Assembly: GCA_963743425.1 (NCBI GenBank)
Contig: CAVUPU010000009.1
Coordinates: 952,829-1,016,828, forward strand
DNA from: JAJVID01 sp963743425
GTDB taxonomy: Bacteria > Acidobacteriota > Blastocatellia > RBC074
Direction of reading: 5' to 3'
Length of the DNA: 64,000 nucleotides
The notes beneath the pieces were generated by a model. The model ran no database searches, had not been told where the DNA came from, and saw nothing but the letters and a program-made list of their open reading frames with translations. The position numbers and the translations under genes were made by a program. This document shows, piece after piece, positions 1 through 9,039 of the stretch (position 1 is its first letter; the number at the start of each line of letters is the position of its first letter).

Positions 1-50
1 CCAATAATGCGCAGCGATTTTCCTGCGATATCTTCATCGATTGCGGCCAA

Positions 51-725
51 TCAGGCCATGACTCTTTCGTTGGACTCGGCGACGCGCAGCAACTCCTTCA
101 AAGCCTCAGCAGGGTTCTCCGCGCCGAAGATGGCCGATCCCGCGACCAGAATCTCAGCGCCGGCGGCGACGACTTCCGCCGCGTTGTCGGGGCCGACGCC
201 GCCGTCAATCTCGATGCGCGCCAGCGAGGATTTCATACGAATCAGGTCGCGCAGCCGGCGCAATTTGTCGAGCGATGACGGAATGAATTTCTGCCCGCTG
301 AAGCCGGGATTGACCGACATCAACAGAACATAATCCGCCTCGGCGATGACCTCTTCGATCATCGCCAGCGGCGTCGCCGGGTTGAGAACCACTCCGGCCT
401 GGCAGCCCGCCTGCCGGATGTGATTGATTGTGCGATCCAGATGATAGGTCGCTTCGGGATGAACCGAGATCATATTCGCGCCGGCGCGGGCGAACGCGCC
501 GACGAAATTATCCGGGTTCTCGATCATCAGGTGCGCGTCTATCGGCAGCTTCGTGGCCTTTCTCACCCATTCGACGATGAATGGACCGACCGTCAGGTTC
601 GGAGCGAAATGGCCGTCCATCACGTCAACGTGGATGTAAGAGGCGCCGGCGCGTTCGACCGTCGCAATCTGTTCGCCCAGTCGCCTGAAATCCGCCGATA
701 GGATTGATGGCGCGATCTCCACCAT
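51..725 (-). CDS. rpe: Ribulose-phosphate 3-epimerase
   Basis: Interconverts D-ribulose 5-phosphate and D-xylulose 5-phosphate in the cytosolic pentose phosphate pathway. The 224-residue protein has the usual family length and the TIM-barrel signatures: HVDVMDGHFAPN (metal ligands His32 and Asp34), His65 in DAHLMI, the phosphate-loop segment MSVNPGFSGQKFI near residues 136-148, and Asp174 in EIDGGV. It starts at an ATG about 30 nt downstream of the PASTA-protein gene on the same strand, so the two are probably cotranscribed. The identification is secure. Confidence 0.96.
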   Translation of the reverse strand: MVEIAPSILSADFRRLGEQIATVERAGASYIHVDVMDGHFAPNLTVGPFIVEWVRKATKLPIDAHLMIENPDNFVGAFARAGANMISVHPEATYHLDRTINHIRQAGCQAGVVLNPATPLAMIEEVIAEADYVLLMSVNPGFSGQKFIPSSLDKLRRLRDLIRMKSSLARIEIDGGVGPDNAAEVVAAGAEILVAGSAIFGAENPAEALKELLRVAESNERVMA

Positions 726-755
726 AAACTAATGAATAATGAACGAAGACGGCGG

Positions 756-1103
756 CTACTTTTGCGCATTTTGTCCGGCCGGCGTCGCGCCGAGGCTTAT
801 GCTGACGCGCACGATCTGGCCGGTCTTAACAATCGTCCCCGCCGAAGGCGATTGGTCGGTAACGGAGCCGGCGGGCATCCTGTCATTGTGCGCCTCGCTT
901 TTGACGTTCATCCTGAGACCCGCGTCGTCAAACTCCGCTCTGGCCGCCTCCTTCGATTTGCCTACTACGTTTGGGACTGCAACCGTGCGACCACGCACGG
1001 CAAGATATGTAATCGTTCCCGCGCCAAACCAAAAAGCTAATGCCAACAACACAATCGTCAGCAAACTTTTGAGAATGTTGCTCGAATCGTTTTGAGAAAG
1101 CAA
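756..1103 (-). CDS. Membrane-anchored single-PASTA-domain protein
   Basis: A short protein with one transmembrane helix (SLLTIVLLALAFWFGAG) followed by one PASTA repeat (from VAVPNVVGKSKEAA to IVRVSISLGA). PASTA domains bind peptidoglycan or muropeptides in kinases and PBPs; here no kinase domain is attached, so the role is unknown. The frame is open up to a GTG at 1166, but that start lies inside an 89-bp palindrome. I prefer the TTG at 1103, which has an AGGAG sequence 7 nt upstream and gives 115 residues. It lies just upstream of rpe on the same strand. Confidence 0.75.
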   Translation of the reverse strand: MLSQNDSSNILKSLLTIVLLALAFWFGAGTITYLAVRGRTVAVPNVVGKSKEAARAEFDDAGLRMNVKSEAHNDRMPAGSVTDQSPSAGTIVKTGQIVRVSISLGATPAGQNAQK

Positions 1104-1121
1104 ACGCAATCTCCTAAATTT

Positions 1122-1210
1122 CGACTTGTGCAAATAGTTTCCTCTATCACTTTCCTCCAGACGCACTGCGTCTCGAGGAAAGTGATAGAGGAAACTATTT
1201 GCACAAGTCG
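1122..1210. repeat. 89-bp near-perfect palindrome
   Basis: An inverted repeat centred at 1166, with about 44-nt arms and a single mismatched pair (1158/1174). As RNA it would form one very long hairpin with essentially no loop. It lies between greA and the PASTA gene, both on the minus strand, and there is no T-run, so it is not a classical terminator. It resembles the other large palindromes of this window in architecture but not in sequence. Confidence 0.9.
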
Positions 1211-1282
1211 CGCTATTGACTGGTGGAGGAGTGTAGCATCTTTAATATTGAGCTTTCAATGGCGCAAGCAGCGAAGATTTGT

Positions 1283-1768
1283 TCAATCTTCTTCATCGTG
1301 AATCGTCGTCAGTTTGACGATCTCGAACGAGCGCACGCCGCTCGGCGTCTGGACTTTCACTTCATCGCCTTCTTCCTTATTCAACAGGCTCTTCCCGATC
1401 GGCGACGCCGTCGAGATCAATCCTTTCTCGTAATCCGCCTCTTCGGGAGTGACGAGACGGTAGGTGATCTCTTCGTCGCGATTCAGGTCGCGCAGGCTCA
1501 ACGTCGAGCCGTAAGAGGCGCGGTCGCGCGGCAATTTGCTCACGTCGATGCTCGAAAGTTTGGCCAGTTGCTGCTGCAGTTGGCGAACGCGCGCGCGCAC
1601 ATAATCCTGTCGCTCGCGCGCGAATTTATATTCGGAGTTCTCCGACAGATCGCCCATCGCCGCGGCGGTTCGGAGCGCCCTGGGCAGCTCCACAGTCAAC
1701 TCATATTCGAGCGTCCTCAGCTCGGCGATAATCTTGTCCCTGCCGGTCAGTTCCTTCTGTTCATTCAC
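1283..1768 (-). CDS. greA: Transcription elongation factor GreA
   Basis: Rescues backtracked RNA polymerase by stimulating transcript cleavage through the secondary channel. The N-terminal coiled coil carries the diagnostic MGDLSENSEYKFARERQ segment, with the acidic tip residues of the family, and the C-terminal FKBP-like half contains TASPIGKSLLNKEEGDEV. An ATG at 1807 is in frame but has no ribosome-binding site. The GTG at 1768 has an AGAGGA sequence about 11 nt upstream and gives 161 residues, the usual GreA size, so I chose it. GreB is a less likely alternative. Confidence 0.93.
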   Translation of the reverse strand: MNEQKELTGRDKIIAELRTLEYELTVELPRALRTAAAMGDLSENSEYKFARERQDYVRARVRQLQQQLAKLSSIDVSKLPRDRASYGSTLSLRDLNRDEEITYRLVTPEEADYEKGLISTASPIGKSLLNKEEGDEVKVQTPSGVRSFEIVKLTTIHDEED

Positions 1769-1839
1769 AGCCGTTGTCTTCCTCTCAGCTAAATCAGACC
1801 ACAACATTCGTGTTTTGTATCAATCTTCGCTGATCCGAT

Positions 1840-2769
<930 letters not shown>

Positions 2770-2868
2770 TTTTTCTCCAGGTGTGAGGTGTCAGGTGTGA
2801 GGTGTCAGGTGAGGCGCAAGGCGCTTTCTTACTGGAACCTGAAACCTGAAACCTGAAACCTGAAACCT
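2770..2868. repeat. Short tandem repeats between icd and mdh
   Basis: The 99-bp spacer consists largely of simple repeats: about two copies of a 14-mer containing GTGTCAGGTGTGAG just upstream of mdh, then a run of a 7-mer (CTGAAAC) repeated about four to five times, ending at the icd stop codon. Similar 7-mer slippage repeats occur inside the gene at 7495-9018. Confidence 0.85.
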
Positions 2869-4110
2869 CTACATATTCTCAATAATCGCGCTCGCGAATT
2901 CGCTGGTCTTGACCTTGGTCGCGCCCCTCATCTGGCGTTCCAGGTCGTAAGTGACTCGCTTCTGCGCGATGGTTTTGACGATGCCGTTGGTGATCAAATC
3001 GCCGGCCTCCTGCCAGCCGATGTGCTCCAGCATCATAACGCCCGAGAGGATGACTGACGAGGGGTTGATCACGTCCAGATCAGCGTATTTCGGCGCGGTG
3101 CCGTGGGTGGCCTCGAAGACCGCCGCGTTGTCGCCTATGTTCGCGCCGGGCGCCATCCCGAGTCCGCCGACCTGAGCCGCGCAGGCGTCCGACAGGTAAT
3201 CGCCATTCAGGTTCGGCGTGGCGATGACCGAATATTCATCGGGTCGCAGCAGCACTTGCTGGAACATCGCGTCGGCGATCCGGTCGTTGACCAGGATCTT
3301 GCCTGCCGGCGTCTTGCCGCCGTGATCCTTCCACAACTCCTCCTCGGTCACGATCTGGTTGCGGAACTCCTCCTTGGCCAGTTGATAGCCCCAGTCGCGG
3401 AACGCGCCTTCGGTGAATTTCATGATGTTGCCCTTGTGGACGAGCGTGAGCACCTTGCGTTTATGCTCGATCGCGTAGCGGATCGCGCGCCGCACCAGGT
3501 TCTTCGTGCCCGTGATCGAGATCGGCTTGATGCCGACGCCGGAATCGCTGTTGATCTCGTAGCCGAATTCGCTCAGAAACCCGATCAGCTTCCTGGCCTT
3601 CTCGGTGCCTTCCTGGAATTCGATGCCGGCGTATACGTCCTCGGTGTTTTCGCGGAAGATCACGACATCCAGCTTATCAGGCTTTTTGACGGGGCAGGGC
3701 ACGCCGTGGAAATAACGCACCGGCCGCACACAGGCGTATAGATGGAGGGCCTGCCGCAGCGTCACGTTGAGAGAGCGGATGCCGCCGCCGACCGGCGTGG
3801 TCAACGGCCCTTTGATCGCGACGACGAAATGCCGGATCGCGTCGAGCGTTCCCTTCGGGAGCCATTCGTTGAATCTGCTGAAGGCCTTTTCGCCCGCGAA
3901 GATTTCGTACCACACGATGCGGCGCTCGCCGCCGTAAGCCTTCTCGACCGCCGCGTCGAAGACGCGACTGGAGGCCTTCCAGATGTCGCGTCCCGTGCCG
4001 TCGCCCTCGATGAAGGGGATCACGGGGTTGTCGGGAACTATCAGTCGGCCCGCTTCGACCTTGATGGCCCGGCCGTCGGTGGGGGGTTCTATTCCGTTGA
4101 AAACAGGCAT
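2869..4110 (-). CDS. icd: Isocitrate dehydrogenase, NADP-dependent
   Basis: Oxidative decarboxylation of isocitrate to 2-oxoglutarate in the TCA cycle. The 413-residue protein closely follows the E. coli type: the phosphate/substrate loop GGGIRSLNVTLRQ, ACVRPVRYFHGVPCPVKKP, FRENTEDVYAGIE, and near the C-terminus HGTAPKYADLD, whose Lys-Tyr pair is typical of NADP-specific enzymes. It starts at an ATG at 4110, preceded by about 240 bp of non-coding sequence, so the icd-mdh promoter is probably there. Confidence 0.96.
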   Translation of the reverse strand: MPVFNGIEPPTDGRAIKVEAGRLIVPDNPVIPFIEGDGTGRDIWKASSRVFDAAVEKAYGGERRIVWYEIFAGEKAFSRFNEWLPKGTLDAIRHFVVAIKGPLTTPVGGGIRSLNVTLRQALHLYACVRPVRYFHGVPCPVKKPDKLDVVIFRENTEDVYAGIEFQEGTEKARKLIGFLSEFGYEINSDSGVGIKPISITGTKNLVRRAIRYAIEHKRKVLTLVHKGNIMKFTEGAFRDWGYQLAKEEFRNQIVTEEELWKDHGGKTPAGKILVNDRIADAMFQQVLLRPDEYSVIATPNLNGDYLSDACAAQVGGLGMAPGANIGDNAAVFEATHGTAPKYADLDVINPSSVILSGVMMLEHIGWQEAGDLITNGIVKTIAQKRVTYDLERQMRGATKVKTSEFASAIIENM

Positions 4111-4352
4111 AAAGACATATCTCCTGACTCAGGTCTGTGATTGCGTTTGATTTTATGAGACGTCGCGAGCATTGCTTAAAGCAAGGAGCCGAAAGGCGTC
4201 GCAGTCTAACAAAGGCGCCCCATAGGCTGTCAAGCAAGCGTCAAATCGCGCTGTGTCCTATTCCTGTGTTGCTGGCTATTTGGGCGCGGATTGATAGAGG
4301 AAAACGCTTTGTTTGATAAAGAGGCAGAGACATGCGTACAGCAGAAGAATGC

Positions 4353-4685
4353 CTAAGAAGTGAGGATTTCTATGATTTTCTCTTCCACTTCGGCCATTTT
4401 TGCTACCGATAGTTTGCCGATAGATTTTATGATGATATTTGAGTCGGCTGTAAAGAGCCGACTGGGGCGTATTGAAGAGGCAACATGTACACTGCCCGTG
4501 GCAAAGTCCAACTTTGATAGGGGGATTGAATATCCATCAGGCCGATTCCCTGTGGTAATTTGGCAGAGAATTACATCGTCTCCCAAAAGTTCAGCAACAA
4601 CAAGTGCAGGTCTTTTTGTGGAGTTAGTGAGATTCGAGAATGGGAAAGGGACTACTACAACTTCACCTTTTACAAATTTGCCCAT
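4353..4685 (-). CDS. PemK/MazF-family toxin
   Basis: A 110-residue type II toxin-like protein. The N-terminal KGEVVVVPFPFSNLTNSTKRPALVV is the characteristic first strand and loop of the PemK/MazF ribonuclease fold, followed by the QITTGN and SSIRPSRLF segments of the family. Such toxins cleave mRNA until neutralised by the antitoxin. Its start codon lies 16 nt inside the end of the antitoxin gene, so translation is coupled. The surrounding sequence is AT-richer than the housekeeping genes, consistent with acquired DNA. Confidence 0.88.
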   Translation of the reverse strand: MGKFVKGEVVVVPFPFSNLTNSTKRPALVVAELLGDDVILCQITTGNRPDGYSIPLSKLDFATGSVHVASSIRPSRLFTADSNIIIKSIGKLSVAKMAEVEEKIIEILTS

Positions 4686-4924
4686 GCGGCATCCTCTTCA
4701 GGACGATTCCAGTCTCTAGCGAGAACCCTTTCGGAGGCGATCATTGTTTGATGGCTTTCTGACAGCCAGTTTGCTGTTGCATCTGTCTGAGGAACAAGAT
4801 AAGCGTGGCTTAGGTGTACGAAGACAAAGAAATTGCTCGAGCCGCTTTCAATAACGACAGTTTGATTTGTAGAACTTGACGTTGGCTGCAGAGCAATCGT
4901 GGGGGAATCTTCTAAGGTTAACAT
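4670..4924 (-). CDS. Antitoxin-like protein partnering the PemK toxin
   Basis: An 84-residue protein whose C-terminus (SERVLARDWNRPEEDAAWANL) matches the common tail of small antitoxins, an Ala-rich turn followed by a Trp/acidic EEDxAWxxL segment. The N-terminal 55 residues are not a DNA-binding fold I can name. It overlaps the toxin gene by 16 nt and starts 2 nt after the stop codon of the upstream DUF3467-like gene. That places three genes in one transcript. The antitoxin role rests mainly on position and tail motif. Confidence 0.72.
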   Translation of the reverse strand: MLTLEDSPTIALQPTSSSTNQTVVIESGSSNFFVFVHLSHAYLVPQTDATANWLSESHQTMIASERVLARDWNRPEEDAAWANL

Positions 4925-4926
4925 GG

Positions 4927-5262
4927 CTATTTCTTTTCCTCCTCTTCTTCAAATTTCCTCAAGTTCTCTGCCATAATAGCAACGAACTCTCTCATCCGAG
5001 CAGGAGTTACCGCTAAGCGGGCAACGCAATTTATATCAATATGGTCAATTGCGTCTATTTCTTTTTGCACCTCTTCCTGGGTTCGCCCCAGGATGGGCGG
5101 TGGCCACACCTCAAAAAAAGACAATATGAATATATCTGGCTGGTGTTGCACGACAAGATTGGCGACCAAGTGAGAAGACAGATTTTCAGGATACACCCTT
5201 CTCACCTTGACTTCTTTGGAAGGGGCAGCCTCCTTGGCTTTATCCGACACTTTATCCGGCAT
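4927..5262 (-). CDS. DUF3467-like small protein
   Basis: A 111-residue protein with the layout of the DUF3467 family: a basic N-terminus, a YPENLSSHLVANLVVQHQ strand region, an ILSFFEVWPPP core and a C-terminal helix RLAVTPARMREFVAIMAENL ending in an acidic EEEEEKK tail. The function of the family is unknown. The start has an AAGGA sequence 8 nt upstream. It leads a three-gene run into the antitoxin and toxin, so it may modulate that pair or simply share the promoter. Confidence 0.7.
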   Translation of the reverse strand: MPDKVSDKAKEAAPSKEVKVRRVYPENLSSHLVANLVVQHQPDIFILSFFEVWPPPILGRTQEEVQKEIDAIDHIDINCVARLAVTPARMREFVAIMAENLRKFEEEEEKK

Positions 5263-5343
5263 ATGATCAGCATCCTTACTGGGATTCGCTCACAGCCAAT
5301 ACTAGCGCAAAAAAGCCAAAAGAAATAGCGAGGAATCCCCATC

Positions 5344-5912
5344 TCATTCAGCCTTCAGCATTTCTTGCCACGTCCAAATGTGATCTGTGATCTTGCTTTC
5401 CATCCCCGGTGTCACTCTCAGCGTTGAGTGAACGCGAATGAAATTAAAGTGGAAGCAGTGAAGCGCATAACTGTAATTCAGATTCATCCACTTCTTTGAG
5501 AACGCATTCGTCAATCGCGTCATCCGGCGATTGCCCATCCTGACAGTCAAATTCTGGCCCTCGATGTGGCTCGCTCCTACCTTCTCAAGATCGGACCGAC
5601 CGTGAACGGTGACTGTCTTGATCTCCGTCACCTGCGGCGGTGAGTAGCGGTGATCTTCGCCTTCGGGCTTGCCGAAAATCTTGATGATCTGCGCGAAGTC
5701 AACGCGAGTACCGAGGCTCAAAATAATCGCGTCTCTATATGCGCTGAAACCGTCTGTGTTGATCTGGAAATCGCCAGAGTCATCTCGCCAAGCGGTTTCT
5801 CGCGCTCTTCTTGAAATGTCGCTTTGCAGGCATTACAGCGAAACCGCTGGTTGCCGTAACGGTCTTTACCGAATTTCTTTGTCTGCGCGCTCTGGCAAGT
5901 TGGGCAAGTCAT
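5344..5912 (-). pseudogene. IS1-family transposase, internally deleted
   Basis: The 5' part encodes an InsA-like zinc ribbon (CPTCQSAQTKKFG, RFRCNACKATFQ) up to EREKPLGEM. Near 5780 the frame changes and the sequence continues as the C-terminal part of an IS1-type DDE transposase: NTDGFSAYRDAI, RVDFAQIIKIFGKP, GQNLTVRMGNRRMTRLTNA and VTPGMESKITDHIW. The central DNA-binding helix-turn-helix and the first part of the catalytic core are missing, so this is a non-functional relic with an internal deletion and a frame change. I see no clear terminal inverted repeats around it. Confidence 0.85.
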
Positions 5913-5952
5913 AACGTGAATCTCGTTTCTGTGCTAGCAACACAGGCAGCGT

Positions 5953-6062
5953 CATGCTTGAGCGGGTGAGAAATTGCAAGCATAAAATCAACAATAATGC
6001 TTGCATCTTTTACCACCCGCATGCTACAAACGCAAGCATAATTTCAAGCAAGATGCTTGCAA
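5953..6062. promoter_or_regulatory. Cluster of GCAAGCAT/ATGCTTGC boxes upstream of the P63C gene
   Basis: At least five copies of an 8-bp box in both orientations (about 5953, 5975, 5997, 6032 and 6053) lie within 110 bp just before the P63C gene. Two of them sit in a larger imperfect hairpin whose outer arms are GCGGGTG (about 5963) and CACCCGC (about 6014). Density and position suggest a regulatory region binding several protein subunits. The protein is not identified. Confidence 0.6.
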
Positions 6063-6102
6063 CAAGCAAAAACGTTTCAGGATTTCAAGGAGGACATTTG
6101 CA

Positions 6103-7098
6103 ATGAGTGAAGAAGTATCAGGAAAGGCAAAAGGCGCTAAGGTCTTAGCTGCAATGATGTCGCCAGAAGAAAGAAAGGAAAGGGCAAAGAAAGCCGCCCT
6201 TGCCAGATGGGGCACTAAGCCGCCCAAGGCGACGCACAAAGGCAACTTTCAACAGGATTTTGGCATTGATGTTGAGTGCTATGTACTCGACGACGAACAC
6301 AAGACGGCAGTGATTCACCAGCGGGGAATGGGGGCCGCGCTGGGCTTTAGCCCTCAAGGGGGCGGCAGGTTCCCAAGGTTCGTTAGCGGCAAAAACATCG
6401 CTCCTTACCTTGGTCTTGAAGTAAGGCAAAAACTCGAAAATCCCATTGTGTTTCAAGGACTTGATACGGTCTCAGGACAACCCTCAAGCAAGTTACTTCA
6501 CGGATTTGACGTGACCTTACTCATTGATGTCTGTAAGGCAATCGTCGCAGCGGAAGCAGACGACCAAATCACGGCCAACCAGAAAAATATAGCCAAGCAG
6601 GCGCATATCATCCTAAACGCATCTGCCAAGGCGGGGATCAAGGGTCTCGTGTATGCGCTTTCTGGTTATGATGCCACGAAAGAAGAAGTAATCTCAGCAT
6701 TCAAGCTTTACGTGCGCGAGGAAGCCAGAGAATACGAAAAGGAATTTCCAGATCAGCTTTATGCGCAATGGTACAGACTGTACACATTGCCCAAGCCAGA
6801 AAGAAACCATCCTTGGAAGTTCAAACATCTCACGGTTAACCAGGTCTACATTCCCTTGGCAAGAAGTAACGGCAAAATACATCAGTTGGTCGTAGCACAA
6901 AAAGCGGCCAGCGGAGATCGGCGCGCAAAACTGCATCAATTCTTAGCCGAGGTTGGAGTTAAGGCGCTCCGCACGCATTTAGGGCAATTGCTTGGTATCG
7001 CGCAGGTATCCAGGAATAGAGAAGAATATGAAAGACATGTCAATAATGTCTTTGGAGACCAATACGAATTTGATTTTAGCGAGCCTACTGCTTTTTAG
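6103..7098 (+). CDS. P63C-domain protein
   Basis: A 331-residue protein beginning at an ATG with a strong AAGGAGG site 9 nt upstream. The N-terminus holds a basic motif (MSPEERKERAKKAALARWG). The rest matches P63C-domain proteins: a middle segment with HQRGMGAALGF and KLLHGFDVTLLIDVCKAIV, and a C-terminal P63C part with PDQLYAQWYRLY, HPWKFKHLTVNQVYIPLA and the terminal KLHQFLAEVGVKALRTHLGQ. The domain was named from a phage protein and occurs in mobile DNA; function unknown. The last 14 nt overlap a convergent small gene. Confidence 0.85.
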   Translation: MSEEVSGKAKGAKVLAAMMSPEERKERAKKAALARWGTKPPKATHKGNFQQDFGIDVECYVLDDEHKTAVIHQRGMGAALGFSPQGGGRFPRFVSGKNIAPYLGLEVRQKLENPIVFQGLDTVSGQPSSKLLHGFDVTLLIDVCKAIVAAEADDQITANQKNIAKQAHIILNASAKAGIKGLVYALSGYDATKEEVISAFKLYVREEAREYEKEFPDQLYAQWYRLYTLPKPERNHPWKFKHLTVNQVYIPLARSNGKIHQLVVAQKAASGDRRAKLHQFLAEVGVKALRTHLGQLLGIAQVSRNREEYERHVNNVFGDQYEFDFSEPTAF

Positions 7099-7333
7099 CC
7101 CATCGTGCCTTTGCCGCCTTCTTCGCAATCATCTTGCGCCGCTTTGCTGACAGTTTAGCGGCGCGAGCCTTCCCGCCCTTCGCGACTCCAAGCCTGCCGA
7201 GCGCGACGGCGGCGGGATTCTTCTTGGTCGTCGGCGCGACGGATTCAGGATCGAGCTTTTCGAGAAGTGATTGCATGCCCTCGAAAGCGATCACGTTCGG
7301 GTCAGATGATTTTTTGCTTGAGCGTTTACGCAT
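7085..7333 (-). CDS. Small basic AKKAAxARW-motif protein
   Basis: An 82-residue very basic protein. The C-terminal half (ALGRLGVAKGGKARAAKLSAK, then AKKAAKARW) is a recurrent bacterial motif of unknown function that looks nucleic-acid binding. The convergent P63C protein carries the same AKKAAxARW pattern at its N-terminus, so the two probably share this module. No clear ribosome-binding site precedes the ATG at 7333. The two genes overlap tail to tail by 14 nt. Confidence 0.7.
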   Translation of the reverse strand: MRKRSSKKSSDPNVIAFEGMQSLLEKLDPESVAPTTKKNPAAVALGRLGVAKGGKARAAKLSAKRRKMIAKKAAKARWAKKQ

Positions 7334-7494
7334 AATCTACGTTTAGCATAGATCGGAACGCTGGCAATCTGAAACCGGTGAAGGCGGGAAACCAGCAACA
7401 CTAGAATAGGACACTACCTCAAATCGCGCTTTTCAGAGTTTGTACGCGCTTCGCCTGTTTCGTTATTTCCAGATGTCCCGTATCCTCTGAGTGT

Positions 7495-9018
7495 ATGACA
7501 CAGACCCTGGAAGCCGCCGATCTGCTGGCCGATTTCAGAACGCTAAGAAATAAAAGATCGCTCGTCGCCGAACAGGTCGAGCGAGAGGCGAGGCGCGCCG
7601 CCGATTTGATTATCGGCTTTAATCGGGAGTGGGACGGTTACCTGCGCGACGCCGTGACATTGCTGTGCGAAATCACGGCGGACGAAAATCGAGAGATCGC
7701 GCGCGCGGGCGTCCGAATTTTATTCCCGGCCCTGATCGAACGGTTGAACGATTCCTTCGACCCGGCTGCCTGCGAACTCTACGACCGAATCTTCGCCCAG
7801 GTGATCGATTTCTACCGCCGCTTGCCGCAAGCGAGAGACTTTGACGAAGCCTTGCGCGGCTTCGGCCTGAGGGACGAATCCGACCTGCTCGCGCGCAAAT
7901 CCGCAATCCGCAATCCGCAATCCGCAATCCTCGATCTTCGGTCCTCAATCCTCAAAGTTCTCCTTCTCTCCCGCGTCACCATCGGCGCGGACGTGGCCGT
8001 CACGAGCGTGATCTTCGCCAAACTGCGCGCTCTGCTGCCCGGGGCTGAATTCGTCCTGCTAGGCTCGGCCAAGCTGCGCGAACTCTTCGGGGGCGACCCT
8101 CGCGCTCGAATCCGCGAGATCAAGTACGAACGTGGCGGCGACGTGTTGTCGCGATTGAGGAGCTGGATCAACGTGGTTGAAGCGGTGAACGAGGAGATCA
8201 AAGGTTTGAGCGCGGACGAATTCCTATTGATCGATCCCGATTCGCGGCTGACGCAACTCGGCCTGCTGCCGCTGCTCGAAGACGACCGCAGTTACCTCTT
8301 CTTTGAAAGCAGAAGTTATCAAGGCGCGAAAACCGATGATGACGTCAATCCGCAATCCCAGAAGCCCAGTCCGCAATCCGCAATCCGCAATCCGCAATCA
8401 ATCGGCTCCTTGGCGTCGTGTTGGACGAATGAGGTCTTCGGCCTGGCCGGAGAGACCTTTCCATACGTCGCATTGCCGGCCGAATATCGAAACCTGGGTC
8501 GTCTCGTCGTCGAAAAACTGCGCCGCGCCGGGGCGTCGCGCGTCACCGTTGTCAGCCTCGGCGTGGGCGGCAATCAGAACAAGCGCGTCTCGGAAGAATT
8601 TGAAATCGAGATGGTCAACCAGTTGATCGAAGATTCCACACTAATACTCGACAAAGGCGCGACCGACGAAGAGCGCGAACAGATCGGCCGCGTCGTCGCC
8701 GCGCTCAGAACCGTGGGCCGCCCCGTCATTGAAATCAACGAGAGCGACCGCGCCAACGCAATTGCGCTTGAAAAGATCGAGGCGGACGCGATCACCTGGG
8801 ACGGAGGCATTGGCGGCTTCGCCGGATTGATCGCCGCCAGCGACCGCTATGTCGGCTACGATTCGGCGGGCCAGCACATCGCCGCTGCGCTCCGCATTCC
8901 CACGCTGACGATCTTCGTCAATTCAAGCTCGCCGACCTTCGCCGAACGCTGGCAGCCTTATGGCGCCGGAGTTATCGAGGTCTTTAATGTCGGAGGAACG
9001 TCCGGCGTTGGCGGTTGA
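7495..9018 (+). CDS. GT9-like (heptosyltransferase-related) protein
   Basis: A 507-residue protein. The C-terminal third contains FAGLIAASDRYVGYDSAGQHIAAALRIPTLTIF and a following WQPYG, the sugar-nucleotide binding pattern of family 9 glycosyltransferases. The middle (VLLLSRVTIGADVAVTSVIFAKLRALLP) matches the N-terminal Rossmann strand of that family. The first 140 residues are a helical extension I do not recognise. Two in-frame runs of a 7-mer repeat (7898-7930 and 8345-8399) encode low-complexity NPQS/AIRNPQS linkers. Many residues differ from true heptosyltransferases, so substrate and activity are open. Confidence 0.62.
   Translation: MTQTLEAADLLADFRTLRNKRSLVAEQVEREARRAADLIIGFNREWDGYLRDAVTLLCEITADENREIARAGVRILFPALIERLNDSFDPAACELYDRIFAQVIDFYRRLPQARDFDEALRGFGLRDESDLLARKSAIRNPQSAILDLRSSILKVLLLSRVTIGADVAVTSVIFAKLRALLPGAEFVLLGSAKLRELFGGDPRARIREIKYERGGDVLSRLRSWINVVEAVNEEIKGLSADEFLLIDPDSRLTQLGLLPLLEDDRSYLFFESRSYQGAKTDDDVNPQSQKPSPQSAIRNPQSIGSLASCWTNEVFGLAGETFPYVALPAEYRNLGRLVVEKLRRAGASRVTVVSLGVGGNQNKRVSEEFEIEMVNQLIEDSTLILDKGATDEEREQIGRVVAALRTVGRPVIEINESDRANAIALEKIEADAITWDGGIGGFAGLIAASDRYVGYDSAGQHIAAALRIPTLTIFVNSSSPTFAERWQPYGAGVIEVFNVGGTSGVGG
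7898..8399. repeat. Two in-frame 7-mer slippage tracts
   Basis: Tandem copies of the heptamer ATCCGCA occur at 7898-7930 and again at 8345-8360 and 8369-8399, inside the GT9-like gene. Because 7 is not a multiple of 3, gain or loss of one unit would shift the frame; both tracts currently keep the frame open. Confidence 0.85.
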
Positions 9019-9039
9019 ATTTTGAGATTACTTCTTGAG

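Noticed and set aside
3103..3741. Long plus-strand open frame across icd
   Set aside because: It is the complement of a strongly conserved isocitrate dehydrogenase gene and has no family signal or ribosome-binding site; a GC-driven shadow frame.
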